DNA from: an uncultured Cohaesibacter sp.
GTDB lineage: Bacteria; Pseudomonadota; Alphaproteobacteria; Rhizobiales; Cohaesibacteraceae
Direction: 5' to 3'
Assembly: GCF_963676275.1 (NCBI RefSeq)
Contig: NZ_OY781091.1
Coordinates: 908,775 to 972,774 of the forward strand
DNA: 64,000 nt
Made by a program: the position numbers and the translations under genes. This document shows positions 53,869 to 63,324 of this stretch, piece by piece. Within the stretch, counting starts at the first letter, position 1; every line of letters starts with the position of its first letter. A model generated the notes under the pieces. That model was not told the origin of the DNA. It worked only from the letters and a program-made list of their open reading frames with translations, and searched no databases.

Positions 53869-56800
53869 TCAACTGGCAGTCTCTGCTTCCAGTTTCTCTT
53901 CCGTCTGTTCCTCTATTACCCGTTCCAGCGGGAAAACGACTTCCACCAGAGTACCATGTCCCTTCTCGCTGGACAGGGTGAGGCGGGCCCGGTTTGCTTC
54001 GGTGAGGGCTTTGGTAAGCGGCAGGCCAAGGCCTGATCCCTCCGACGAGCTGCGGGTCGTCGGCGAGATCTGACGAAACGGTTCTAGCGCCCGCTTCATG
54101 TCTTCCCTGCTCATGCCGATGCCTGTATCGCGAATGCGCAGAATGACTTCACCATTTTCCTGTTGCGTCGTCGACACGATGACCTGACCGCCCGCATGGT
54201 TGAATTTGACGGCATTGGACAGGATATTGAGAATGATCTGACGCAAGGAGCGGGTGTCTGCCACCACGTCAGGCAGCTTGGATGCGGCAGACGTGCGGAT
54301 AATGATCTGGCTGCGATTGGCCTGCGGCTGCATGATGCCGACGCATTCGGCCACCAGTCCATTCAGCCCCACCGCTTCAAATTGCAGCTCCATCTTGCCA
54401 GCCTCGACCTTCGCCAGATCGAGCAGATCATTCAGCAAGCTCATGATATGCGTGCCGGACAGCTTGATGTCCTTGAGATAATCCTTGTAGCGTTCCGGCC
54501 CTATGGCACCGAATCTTTCTTCCATCATCACTTCGGAAAAGCCGATGATGGCATTGAGCGGTGTTCTGATTTCATGGCTGACCTTGGCCAGAAATTCGGA
54601 CTTCTTCTTGCTGGCGTCTTCCGCGCGCAGCTTCTCGGCCAGCAGCTCTTCCTGCGTGTGCTTCCATTCGGTTACATCCCGCAACACGGCACAGAAGCGG
54701 CTCGTGCCGGGAATGGAAACCCGCCCCATGGTCATGACCAGAGGGATGAGGCCGCCCGAGCGCAATTGACCGATGACATCCTGTCCGCCATTGAGCACGC
54801 TGGCCAGACCGTTGTTGCGCAGCCTTTCCAGATAGGCCAGAGCGTCCTTGTGGCTTTCCTCGGCCAACAGGGAAACGAACAACTCGCCCGCCACCTTGTG
54901 CCGGTCCACCTCGAACAGGGCTTCGGCTGAATGATTCATCCGCAGTATCCGGCCTTCACGGTCGAGCACCAGAACTCCGTCGGTTGCCGTGTCCAGAATG
55001 GCTTCCAGCTCGGCAATCTTCTCGTCTTCTTCCGATACGCCGATAGAAGGAGGGGCAACCGGGGTTTCTTCGAAAAGCAGCATCGCGGCGGGCTCTTGCC
55101 CCCAATTGATCGAGGAAATGCTGGCCTGTACCGAAATTGGACTGCCATCTTGCTTGCGCAGGGTCGTGCGGCCATTGGTCTTGGTCAGCCAGTCACCCGG
55201 ACGACCGGAAAAGAGACCTTCCATGCCGCCCATCTCCTGAAGGGCATCTTCCGTTTCAAAGCCCAGCAGCGACAGCGCCGCTTTGGAGGCGAACAGGATA
55301 TTGCCCTTTGCCGAAATGACGATTGCGGTTGGTAATTTGTTGAGCAGATCGATCAGCGGTGAAGACTGGTCTGCCCTGTCCCACAGGGCGGTCCCACTCA
55401 AGGCGGCAACGCCAGCCACCGTGGCTGCCGTGAGCGCTGAGGATTGTTCAGCGCTCCCATCCGCTTGGATTGCGTCCTGCTCGTCTGCGAGATCTCTCGA
55501 GGCGGTGAGGGCCTCGTCTTCATCAGCAAGCGCGGAGATGACAAAATGATTGGACGCAACGACCGCTTCCTCGAAATCATCATCGCAATTCACATCATCA
55601 GAAAATGTGTCATCACGACTGTCGGAGATGAAAGTCTCCGTCTCGCCCGACGTGCCCTCTTGGGCAGGCTCACCATCTGAGGGGCCGTGAGGCGCGTTGT
55701 CTGCGGTATCTGGCTCTTGTGCATCAGCTGCCTGAACATCAGGAGCTTGCGTATCTGGTTCTTGTATATCAGACGCTTGCACATCTGGCACATTTCCAGT
55801 CACTTGAGACGCGTCTTCTTCCCGCGGCGCATCTGTCAGCGCCTGCGCTTGCTCTTCGCGCGCCTGAGTGCTGCGTTGCTGTTCGGGCTGCTCATGCAAT
55901 GACTTCAGCTTGGGATCGATCGACAGAATGTCGTTCAGCGCCTTGCTGGTGGCCGACTTATGCTTGTCATCCTTGCGCATGCGTGCGGCCAGCAAGTCAC
56001 TCAGTGAACTGTTGGAGGATGCCCATGGCAGGATCGGTTGCTCGTCCTCGAGCCGTCTTTTGATCAGGGCGGCAAGTGGACGTCTGGAAAAAGCCGGGCC
56101 AGACTCTTTGTTATTCTTGTCTTCTCTGTTTTCTTTCATTCGACCTTCAGGAGATTTGGCAATTTCTATACTGTCTGATTTCTCCTGATTACTGATCGTT
56201 TGTGCGGCCTTATCATGGCAAGCCACTGCCGAAGCGGCTTTTTCTTCGGTTTCTTCCCCATCTTCCTCACAGTCTGCATCGCAAAAGGACAAAGGCTCCT
56301 CATAATCCTCATCCAGATCTTCTGCGGGCAGGCGGCTTTCGAAGGACTCGTGCGTCAGCGCCTCGGCAATCTCGTGAAAGGCATGTTCCTCGCCACTGCT
56401 TAGCCGGGAAGCATCCTTCTGCGTTGCCAGATGCACCGCTTCCAGCACTTCGCGCACCCCCTTGGCGCTGCCGCTGAGCAGCGAGCCAACCAGTGAATAG
56501 CCATATTGGGAAACCTTCGCTTCGCTCCCATCGCTCCCATCGCTCGCATCTGGCGCGTCGGTCGCTTTGGATGCATGCTCAGCATCAGTTGCCAACGCTT
56601 CCGGTGCGTCGTTCTGATGCTGTTCATCGTTATGGTTGTTGAGGTTTTCCGTTCCCTTCTCGCTATCGTCACACACGGCGATCACCCCGCTAGTTTCCTC
56701 GGTTGCTGCAGGCGATTGTCCAGCCTCGCTTGCATCTTCCGGCGAAATCAGTTCTGTCGTGGTTGCAACGGCATCCTGCGCCGCCCTGAGCAAATCTGCT

Positions 56801-58437
56801 GATATCAGTTCTTCGATTTGGGCAAGCTGTCCGCGCGGACTATCGTCCCGGCCTTCAGCCGCCTGTGATGCCGTCTGGGGGCGTTGATGCGAGGTAAGGG
56901 AAGACCCGATGTCGGACAGTGCCTTGGCCTCATCCTGCGCGCTTTGCGAAAGAGCCTGACGCTGATGCGGTTTGCAAAGTCCAAATCCCCGATAGCCCTG
57001 AAAGCCATGCAGGTGGCCATAAATCGGCAATCCGGTCAGTTCAACAGCAATGCGATGGGGTTCACCCTCGACAGGCCACCAGACATCAAGGCTGGCCCAT
57101 GTATCCCGGGAATCGAAGCTGCTGGCGATGGTGCGGTCTTCATCCAGTCCGAATTTCTCGGCCACTTCTTCCCAAGTCAGGCCAACAATGTCAGCCATAT
57201 TGGGGCCTACTGTCTTGGCCAATTCTTCCGAAATATGCTTGAACCGACCGATGGCATCGCTTTCCCAGACAAAATGATACTGGCCTTCAGCATTGGCTCC
57301 CTTCGCCTCAGAGCCAACAAGCGCCATATCCAGCGGTCCGCTTCTGCGCTTGGGAAACTGCAATCGATAGATATTGCTGCTCTGCCCACCCTGCGAAGGG
57401 GCGGCTCCGGCGGCTGCCTGCTGTGTTATCCCGTCCGGGAGGTCCTGCGAAAGGTCCTGACCGGTGAAAGGATCTGGAACGGATGGCAAGGGAGAGGGCG
57501 GACAAGGCTGCCCTTCATTCATTGAGAAGGGCTGAAAATCCCGATCCTTCAAACGATCCGGCCCCTTGATCAGCTTTTCCTTGATCTCGGACAATTCGTC
57601 GAAACCGAAAGTATCTTCAAATATATCGGCCTCTGCCTCGGCCAGTTCCTTCTCGATCTGGGCCTGATTGTCCGCCTCTATGTCGGCAAATGGACTGCTC
57701 GAAGCGGGCAAGGGCACCGCTTCCGTCAACTTGGCCGGATTCTGGACAAGCAACAGGAAACAGGGCTCCGGCTCATCGCAAATGCGGGCGAGGGCCGCTC
57801 CTGTCTGACTGTCGAAAAAGGGAAGGCTGCCCTCGGCAAACCGATTCTCGTCGGCCACCTTGGCCAGCAGCTTCTCAAGCGCGATCGCATTCTGGCCAAA
57901 AGGAATGAACCCTTCCGAGGCCGCTGTAACCGCGCCATCAGCGCCAATAAGCGCCGAATGCAAGCCACCCTCGCAGGAAAGCGAATCAAGCAGCGTTGCG
58001 CTGGGATCGACAATCGTAGGCCAGCCCTGTTCCTGATCGGGTATCCTGATATCAGCCAACGGCTCAGATGACAGCACCAGCAACACGGTCTCGCCCTCGA
58101 CCTTGAGCTTCTTGCAAAGACAGGAAAGGGTGACGAAAGACAGACCGAGAAAGAAACGCAAGGTGTCAAGGGTTGGCGAATCCGGTCGGGCATTGCGGGC
58201 AAGCCGCGCCAGATGGCGCCGGGCCGGATGCACATCGCCAAAGCTGCGACTCAGCAACACATCCATGCTTTCTTCGCCGAAAAAGGCCAGACCCGCCGCA
58301 TTGGCCCAAAGAATGCGATTGCCATCTGCATTCCATACCCAGGCAGGACGGGAATCCAGCAAAACCGCACCGATTGTCGGATGCGCCGACAATGTCAGAA
58401 AGGGATTGGCCAATGAATCGGGTTGGAATGACGCCAT
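53869..58437 (-). CDS. pdhS: PdhS-type multi-PAS cell-cycle histidine kinase with long acidic linker
   Basis: A 1522-residue soluble kinase. PAS-like domains lie at about 20-130, 385-470, 1015-1110 and 1140-1255 (ILDTATDGVLVLDREGRILR). Phospho-acceptor His is near 1288 (FLAKVSHEIRTPLNAIIGFS). The ATPase has NILSNAVKFNHAGGQ, RDTGIGMSRED and the PdhS/PleC/DivJ-family box EGSGLGLPLTKALTEANRAR. In Brucella and Agrobacterium such kinases act on DivK and localise to a pole. Residues about 480-1010 form an Asp/Glu/Ala-rich disordered linker, including XDVQ-type repeats (DIQEPDTQAPDVQAADAQEP). PdhS proteins are usually near 1000 residues, so this one is unusually long. The start is ATG 58437; the TTG at 58446 is less likely. 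Confidence 0.82.
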   Translation of the reverse strand: MASFQPDSLANPFLTLSAHPTIGAVLLDSRPAWVWNADGNRILWANAAGLAFFGEESMDVLLSRSFGDVHPARRHLARLARNARPDSPTLDTLRFFLGLSFVTLSCLCKKLKVEGETVLLVLSSEPLADIRIPDQEQGWPTIVDPSATLLDSLSCEGGLHSALIGADGAVTAASEGFIPFGQNAIALEKLLAKVADENRFAEGSLPFFDSQTGAALARICDEPEPCFLLLVQNPAKLTEAVPLPASSSPFADIEADNQAQIEKELAEAEADIFEDTFGFDELSEIKEKLIKGPDRLKDRDFQPFSMNEGQPCPPSPLPSVPDPFTGQDLSQDLPDGITQQAAAGAAPSQGGQSSNIYRLQFPKRRSGPLDMALVGSEAKGANAEGQYHFVWESDAIGRFKHISEELAKTVGPNMADIVGLTWEEVAEKFGLDEDRTIASSFDSRDTWASLDVWWPVEGEPHRIAVELTGLPIYGHLHGFQGYRGFGLCKPHQRQALSQSAQDEAKALSDIGSSLTSHQRPQTASQAAEGRDDSPRGQLAQIEELISADLLRAAQDAVATTTELISPEDASEAGQSPAATEETSGVIAVCDDSEKGTENLNNHNDEQHQNDAPEALATDAEHASKATDAPDASDGSDGSEAKVSQYGYSLVGSLLSGSAKGVREVLEAVHLATQKDASRLSSGEEHAFHEIAEALTHESFESRLPAEDLDEDYEEPLSFCDADCEEDGEETEEKAASAVACHDKAAQTISNQEKSDSIEIAKSPEGRMKENREDKNNKESGPAFSRRPLAALIKRRLEDEQPILPWASSNSSLSDLLAARMRKDDKHKSATSKALNDILSIDPKLKSLHEQPEQQRSTQAREEQAQALTDAPREEDASQVTGNVPDVQASDIQEPDTQAPDVQAADAQEPDTADNAPHGPSDGEPAQEGTSGETETFISDSRDDTFSDDVNCDDDFEEAVVASNHFVISALADEDEALTASRDLADEQDAIQADGSAEQSSALTAATVAGVAALSGTALWDRADQSSPLIDLLNKLPTAIVISAKGNILFASKAALSLLGFETEDALQEMGGMEGLFSGRPGDWLTKTNGRTTLRKQDGSPISVQASISSINWGQEPAAMLLFEETPVAPPSIGVSEEDEKIAELEAILDTATDGVLVLDREGRILRMNHSAEALFEVDRHKVAGELFVSLLAEESHKDALAYLERLRNNGLASVLNGGQDVIGQLRSGGLIPLVMTMGRVSIPGTSRFCAVLRDVTEWKHTQEELLAEKLRAEDASKKKSEFLAKVSHEIRTPLNAIIGFSEVMMEERFGAIGPERYKDYLKDIKLSGTHIMSLLNDLLDLAKVEAGKMELQFEAVGLNGLVAECVGIMQPQANRSQIIIRTSAASKLPDVVADTRSLRQIILNILSNAVKFNHAGGQVIVSTTQQENGEVILRIRDTGIGMSREDMKRALEPFRQISPTTRSSSEGSGLGLPLTKALTEANRARLTLSSEKGHGTLVEVVFPLERVIEEQTEEKLEAETAS

Positions 58438-58825
58438 GATTCTCAAAAATTCTTATAACTGGATCCAGACGCCAGATGGCGCTGCATACGATTGTGTTAA
58501 TAAAGTGTTATTACATTTTCGTCCTGTAAGGTCCAATATTTCAATTTGAATTGCCCTGTGAAACAGACAGCATGGTTAATCTGCCCAGCTTGCACCTGTT
58601 AACGAATTATAAAGCAATTGCTTACCGATTGCATAGTTGTTTTCACAAATGAAATCCCGAAATAAAAGCGCAGAAAAGCGCCGCTTTTGGTGTCAATGCT
58701 GCGATTGTCTCCTAAACATGATCTGGGCAGAAGGTCTTATATGATTGTTGCGCTGCAACATGAAAGCTGATATGTTGCGTTGCACAAATTGCAATTTCAA
58801 CGCAAGCATACAGGGACGTAAATCC
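58438..58825. promoter_or_regulatory. Divergent pdhS/phasin region with CtrA-like and PhaR-like sites
   Basis: No gene. TTAA-TAAAGTG-TTAT (58497-58511) is one mismatch from a CtrA site and lies 60 bases upstream of pdhS. GTTGC-GCT-GCAAC (58747-58759) and GTTGC-GTT-GCACA (58774-58786) lie 27 bp apart upstream of the phasin gene; they resemble the TGC-N3-GCA operator of the polyhydroxyalkanoate regulator PhaR. Confidence 0.55.
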
Positions 58826-59206
58826 ATGGGCGCCGCTTCTGGATCATTCGAAATTCCTTCCGAATTTCGCGCAATGACGCAAAAGGGAATCGAACAGGCA
58901 TTCAAATCCTATGAAGGCTTTCGCGATCTGGCCAAAGAAACCGCAGAACGCTTTGAGGGAAGCGCTGAGAGCTGGCAGGCATGCATGGTCGATGCCAACA
59001 GGAAGGCGATCACCGCATTCGATGAAAGCATTGAGGAATCTTTCGAACTGGCCAGCGCGCTGGCAAAGGCAACCAGCTTGCAGGATGCCATGGCCTTGCA
59101 GAGCAAATATGTTCAGTCACAAGTGAAACGCTTTGGCGACGTTGCCATGGAAATGGGAGCCTTTGCCAACAAGGCGGCAGAAGAGGCCCTTAAGCGGGCA
59201 AAATAA
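58826..59206 (+). CDS. Phasin-family polyhydroxyalkanoate granule protein
   Basis: A 126-residue amphipathic helical protein with no cysteine-rich leader when started at ATG 58826 (AGGGAC upstream). Phasin features: FEIPSEFRAMTQKGIEQAFK, YEGFRDLAKETAERFEGSAE, SLQDAMALQSKYVQSQVKRF and a C-terminal KAAEEALKRAK. Phasins coat PHA granules and limit their size. Two PhaR-like operator sequences lie upstream. Phasin calls rest on a low-complexity helical fold and are less certain than enzyme calls. Confidence 0.83.
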   Translation: MGAASGSFEIPSEFRAMTQKGIEQAFKSYEGFRDLAKETAERFEGSAESWQACMVDANRKAITAFDESIEESFELASALAKATSLQDAMALQSKYVQSQVKRFGDVAMEMGAFANKAAEEALKRAK

Positions 59207-59634
59207 TCAGGGTCTTGCCAGAGGCAAAATGGCCCATCGTCTTGTGCGTTGCAAAAACATGACGCACCATCTGATGTGCCGAAAAATCCTCCTCTTCCTG
59301 CCAACCGGTTGAAAGAATGGTCGCGCCGAGTTTTTGCAGGTAAGTTATGGGGTTATAACTTTCTCTGGATTGAAATCATGCATTTTGCAACAGCGCACCG
59401 ATATGGACCGGGTTTCACGACCATGCCAAATAGCAACCGCATCGCAATCCCGTCGTTGTGAAGCCAAAGAGAATCGCTTCCCTCTGTTGTCATGGCCGTC
59501 TAAAGGCCCTTGTTCGCAAGTCGGGCCAGAGCGCGGCGGATGACGTTTTATTGACAAGCTGTGGGAAGTCCCGAATTCAGCACTTGCATTTTGCGGCAAG
59601 CTTCCCTAAAAAACAGCCCACTACAGGATATTAA
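59207..59634. other. Intergenic region before tRNA-His
   Basis: About 430 bases; small open frames here do not look coding. TTGACA (59551-59556) with an AATTCA hexamer 17 bases downstream could be the tRNA promoter. GGGAAG (59563) and CTTCCC (59601) could pair across the presumed start. Confidence 0.4.
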
Positions 59635-59711
59635 GCAGTCGTAGCTCAGTTGGTTAGAGCGTCGGATTGTGGCTCCGAAGGCCGGTGGTTCGAATCCACC
59701 CGACTGTACCA
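59635..59711 (+). tRNA. tRNA-His (GTG anticodon)
   Basis: A complete cloverleaf with encoded CCA. Acceptor GCAGTCG pairs with CGACTGT (one G-U). The D arm contains AGTTGGTTAGA. Anticodon stem TCGGA/TCCGA carries loop TTGTGGC, giving anticodon GTG. T arm GGTGG-TTCGAAT-CCACC is canonical. The discriminator base is A73, not C73, and the base before the acceptor is A. This lacks the universal G-1:C73 of tRNA-His, as known for many alphaproteobacteria. Confidence 0.95.
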
Positions 59712-60007
59712 TTTCTCCTTCCTGTAGCTTTCCCCTTACTCCTCAAATCTCTGCTGAGGCCCAGCGCCTGACGGTTATTCATTTTTGCGCCCTTGTCGGT
59801 GTGCCATGCTTTGTACACAAGGGGATGGGCCAGATCGCCGCTTGTGCGAGCATGTCCAGAATATCTTTTCCTTTCCGTGCCTTAAGCTGCTTCTGCTGCG
59901 ACCAGATAATCGCCTTTGGAGAGAGAGGTGCTTTGTGATCGAGCCCTTGTGCAAGAGAAAATGCTCTGCGGGCTCTGGTAATTATCGATAATTTGCGCTT
60001 AAATCAT
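59712..60007. other. Region between tRNA-His and the thiamine riboswitch
   Basis: About 300 bases without a supported gene. A long imperfect hairpin is formed by GAGCCC (59941-59946) and GGGCTC (59970-59975) with inner GAG/CTC pairing, possibly in the leader of the thiamine operon or a promoter element. Confidence 0.4.
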
Positions 60008-60092
60008 CGCCGTAACAGGGGCGTCCGGGAGACCGGGCTGAGATGAACCCTTCGAACCTGAACCAGATCATACTGGCGGAGGAAGTTGCGCT
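60008..60092 (+). promoter_or_regulatory. TPP riboswitch (THI box)
   Basis: The conserved THI-box segments are present in order: AACAGGGGCG (60014), GGGCTGAGATGAACC (60035-60049), TTCGAACCTGAACCAGATC (60051-60069) and ACTGGCGGAGGAAG (60072-60085). It binds thiamine pyrophosphate and represses the downstream salvage operon. The last part of the leader (TTCCGCCTCAGTTAGGAG) could pair with the riboswitch 3' side and occlude the thiM ribosome binding site, so control is probably translational. Confidence 0.93.
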
Positions 60093-60164
60093 TTGGTCCC
60101 TGCGGAGCCTCTTGGTTTCCACGCCGATCCGATCCAATTCTTCCGCCTCAGTTAGGAGCGAAGA

Positions 60165-60953
60165 ATGACCGACTGGGGCCAATATCTCTCTCATATGCGA
60201 GCGACAGCGCCGCTTATCCAGAATATCACCAATTTCGTCGCCATGAATGTCATGGCCAACGCCTTGCTTGCTTCAGGTGCATCGCCTGCCATGCTGCATG
60301 CGGAAGAGGAAGCGGCTGAATTTGCCGCCATTGCTTCGGCGCTGACCATCAATATCGGCACCCTGTCGACAGATTGGGTGCGCGGTATGATCGTGGCGGC
60401 AGAAAGCGCCAACGACAATGACACCCCGTGGGTGCTTGATCCGGTTGCCGCCGGAGCAACCGCTTTCCGCAGGGAGACATCTGCGGCGCTCGTCGCGCTC
60501 AATCCCTCCGTCATTCGCGGCAATGCGTCCGAGATTCTTGCCCTTTGCGGCGCGATGACCAAAGGCAAGGGAGCGGACAGTTCCGATAGCGTCAATGAGG
60601 CGCAAGAGGGGGCGCGTGCGCTGGCTTCTTCCATTGGAGGTGTCGTGGCAGTGACCGGGCCGGAGGATTTCATCACCGACGGGCAGCGAGCCTATCGGGT
60701 GCAAAATGGCCATCCCATGATGCCGCTCGTCACCGCCCTTGGCTGCACTCTCAATGGCGTGATCGCCTCCTTCATCGTCGGCCAGCCACATCTGGAAGCC
60801 ACTGCTGCTGCCATCGCCTATTACGGTCTGGCCGGGCAGATCGCTGCCGAAACGACAGCGGCACCGGGTTCCTTTGCCACCGCCTTCATCGATGCGCTCT
60901 ATGCCATCACTCCAGACCAGCTTGCCAGCGCAGCAAGGATACAGCCAGCATGA
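60165..60953 (+). CDS. thiM: Hydroxyethylthiazole kinase
   Basis: A 262-residue kinase that phosphorylates the thiazole moiety for thiamine salvage. Signatures: PLIQNITNFVAMNVMANALL, ALTINIGTLSTDWVRGM, PWVLDPVAAGATAFR, VIRGNASEI and ALGCTLNGVIASF with the catalytic Cys. The ribosome binding site TAGGAG lies about seven bases before ATG 60165 and downstream of the TPP riboswitch. Overlaps thiE by four bases (ATGA). Confidence 0.96.
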   Translation: MTDWGQYLSHMRATAPLIQNITNFVAMNVMANALLASGASPAMLHAEEEAAEFAAIASALTINIGTLSTDWVRGMIVAAESANDNDTPWVLDPVAAGATAFRRETSAALVALNPSVIRGNASEILALCGAMTKGKGADSSDSVNEAQEGARALASSIGGVVAVTGPEDFITDGQRAYRVQNGHPMMPLVTALGCTLNGVIASFIVGQPHLEATAAAIAYYGLAGQIAAETTAAPGSFATAFIDALYAITPDQLASAARIQPA

Positions 60954-61564
60954 ATCTCTCCGTCTATTTCGTAACGCCCCACAATCCCGATGATTCTCTT
61001 GTGCTAGCAGCTCTGAAGGGGGGAGCCTCCATCATCCAACTGCGCGACAAGACAGCCCCTGATGAGCTTTTGATCGAGCAGGCGACACGCCTCAACAAGA
61101 TCGCGCAGCAATATGGCGTCCCCTTGATCATCAATGACCGCCTCAATGTGGCGCTGGCAAGTGGCGCTGCCGGGCTGCATATGGGCCAGTCCGATGGCGA
61201 CCCTGTGGCCATGCGCGAGGCCTTGGGGCCGGACAGGATCCTCGGGCTTTCTATCGAGAATGAAGACCAACTGGCCATCGCTGCAGCTCTGCCCGAAGGC
61301 ACGCTGGATTATATCGGCTGCGGGCCGGTGCGCGCCACTTTGTCCAAGAAAAACCATGCCACCCCGATCGGACTTGAAACCATGGGCCGCATTGCCCGCG
61401 CCGCGCCTTTCCCTTGCGTCGGCATTGGTGGCGTCAAGCTGGCCGACATTCCCCGCGTCAAGGCGGAAGGCTGTGCCGGTCTCGCCGTTGTTTCCGCGAT
61501 TGCGTCAGCCGAAGACCCCGAAGCGGCTGCCCGCCAACTGGTCGAGGCCTGGGAGGCGGCATGA
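60950..61564 (+). CDS. thiE: Thiamine-phosphate synthase
   Basis: A 204-residue TIM-barrel enzyme joining HMP-PP and thiazole phosphate. Conserved segments: IIQLRDKTAPDELLIEQATR, VPLIINDRLNVALASGAAGL, HMGQSDGDPVAMREALGPD, ILGLSIENEDQ and CVGIGGVKLADI. Overlapping ATGA junctions with thiM and thiD show translational coupling. Confidence 0.95.
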   Translation: MNLSVYFVTPHNPDDSLVLAALKGGASIIQLRDKTAPDELLIEQATRLNKIAQQYGVPLIINDRLNVALASGAAGLHMGQSDGDPVAMREALGPDRILGLSIENEDQLAIAAALPEGTLDYIGCGPVRATLSKKNHATPIGLETMGRIARAAPFPCVGIGGVKLADIPRVKAEGCAGLAVVSAIASAEDPEAAARQLVEAWEAA

Positions 61565-62358
61565 TACCGAATATCCTATCGATTGCCGGTTCAGACCCTT
61601 CCGGCGGGGCTGGCATTCAGGCTGATCTCAAGGCGATTTCCGCCAATGGCGGCTATGCCATGGCGGTGATTGCCGCCATGACGGCCCAGAATACTCAGGG
61701 CGTGAGCGGCTGGGTGCCGACTGATCCGGATTTCATCATCGCCCAGATCGAGGCCATTCTCGCCGATATCCGGGTTGATGCCATCAAAATCGGCATGCTG
61801 GGCACGGTGAAGGCTGTCGAGGCCGTCGGCCAAGCCCTCAAGGATTGCGCCGCCCCCATCGTGCTGGATCCGGTCATGGTGGCCAAGGGTGGCTCGCGGC
61901 TGCTCAATGAGGAAGCGGTTGAGGCCGTGCGCGACATATTGGTGCCCATGGCCAGCCTCATCACCCCCAATCTACCCGAAGCGGCCGATCTTCTCGGCAC
62001 CATGGAGGCAGGGAGCCGGGATGACATGCTGGTTCAGGCCGAGGCACTCATCGCTCTTGGCCCAAAGGCGATCTATCTCAAAGGCGGGCATCTGGGCTCG
62101 CAAGACAGCCCCGACCTTTATCTTTCCGCCACCGGGCAGGAATGGATTTCCACCCCGCGCATCGAGACCAAAAATACCCATGGCACCGGCTGTTCGCTGT
62201 CCTCCGCGCTCGCCACGCAGCTGGCGCTGACCGGCGACGGCCTTAAGGCTGCCCGACAGGCCAAGGCCTATATTTCCAGAGCGATTGCGGCCAGTGCCAA
62301 TCTTGATGTCGGGTCCGGTCATGGCCCGACGGATCACTTTTTCATGCTGAGGAGCTGA
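61561..62358 (+). CDS. thiD: Hydroxymethylpyrimidine/phosphomethylpyrimidine kinase
   Basis: A 265-residue PfkB-fold kinase that makes HMP-PP. Signatures: ILSIAGSDPSGGAGIQADLK, TAQNTQGVSGW, IKIGMLGTVKAV, LDPVMVAKGGSRLL, ITPNLPEAADLLG and KNTHGTGCSLSSALATQLAL, with the ATP/Mg site complete. ATG 61561 overlaps the thiE stop. Confidence 0.96.
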   Translation: MIPNILSIAGSDPSGGAGIQADLKAISANGGYAMAVIAAMTAQNTQGVSGWVPTDPDFIIAQIEAILADIRVDAIKIGMLGTVKAVEAVGQALKDCAAPIVLDPVMVAKGGSRLLNEEAVEAVRDILVPMASLITPNLPEAADLLGTMEAGSRDDMLVQAEALIALGPKAIYLKGGHLGSQDSPDLYLSATGQEWISTPRIETKNTHGTGCSLSSALATQLALTGDGLKAARQAKAYISRAIAASANLDVGSGHGPTDHFFMLRS

Positions 62359-62364
62359 CCTGTA

Positions 62365-63315
62365 ATGAAGATTTCCATGAAAATGCTTGCAACGGCTGCC
62401 TTGCTTTGTGGCCTCAGTCTGCCCGCCAGTGCTCGAACGCCTTTCTCGGTGATGCTCGACTGGTTCGTCAACCCCGATCACGGCCCGATCATCATCGCCA
62501 AACAGCGGGGATATTTCGCAGAAGCCGGACTTGATGTCGAGATCATCGCCCCGGCCGATCCATCCGACCCACCCAAAATGGCTGCTGCCGGGAAAGTGGA
62601 TCTGGGTCTATCCTATCAGCCCCAGCTCTATCTGCAGCATAAGGAAGGCCTGCCGGTGATCCGGGTCGGCTCCCTTATCGACAGCCCGCTCTATTGCATC
62701 ATGGTTGATGCCGACGGCCCGATCAAGAAACTTGCCGACCTCAAGGGCAGGCGGATCGGTTTTTCCGTGCCCGGCATCGAGGAAGCCCTGATGCATCGCA
62801 TGTTGCGCAGCAATGGCGTCGAGCCGGATGAGGTGGAGAGCATCAATGTCAATTTCGCCCTGACCTCGGCGCTTGCCGCCGGCAAGGTGGATGCCGTTGG
62901 CGGAGCCTTTCGCAATTTCGAACTGCATCAGATGGAGATGGTCGGCCGCAAGGGGAAATGCTTCTTTCCTGAACAACATGGCGTGCCCGCCTATGAAGAG
63001 CTGATCTATGAAACTGCGGCTGATCGGGCAGACTTTACCAGCATCAAGGCCTTTCTGTCGGCCACGGCACGCGCCGCTGAGGAGATCGCAAAAGATCCCG
63101 AGGGCACATGGGACGAGTTCAAGGGCTATGCCGCCGAGCTGGATGATCAGCTCAATCACGGCGCCTGGTTTGATAGCCATGCCAAATTTTCAGCCCGTCC
63201 GATGGCTCTCGACAAGCAGGGCTATCAGGCGTTCGGTGCCTATCTTGCTGATATCGGCATGATTGACACGGTGCCGCCGCTGGAGGCCATCAGTCGCGAT
63301 CTTGAACAGGAATAG
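62365..63315 (+). CDS. thiY: ThiY-like thiamine-precursor (pyrimidine) binding protein
   Basis: A 316-residue exported binding protein of the NMT1/THI5 family. A signal peptide (MLATAALLCGLSLPASAR) is followed by FSVMLDWFVNPDHGPIIIAK, QRGYFAEAGLDVEIIAP, PPKMAAAGKVDLGLSYQPQL and RIGFSVPGIEEALMHRML. This matches ThiY-type proteins, which bind formylaminopyrimidine or HMP. Six bases after thiD and before thiZ. A permease is expected beyond the right edge. Confidence 0.92.
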   Translation: MKISMKMLATAALLCGLSLPASARTPFSVMLDWFVNPDHGPIIIAKQRGYFAEAGLDVEIIAPADPSDPPKMAAAGKVDLGLSYQPQLYLQHKEGLPVIRVGSLIDSPLYCIMVDADGPIKKLADLKGRRIGFSVPGIEEALMHRMLRSNGVEPDEVESINVNFALTSALAAGKVDAVGGAFRNFELHQMEMVGRKGKCFFPEQHGVPAYEELIYETAADRADFTSIKAFLSATARAAEEIAKDPEGTWDEFKGYAAELDDQLNHGAWFDSHAKFSARPMALDKQGYQAFGAYLADIGMIDTVPPLEAISRDLEQE

Positions 63316-63324
63316 GGGGCGCTG

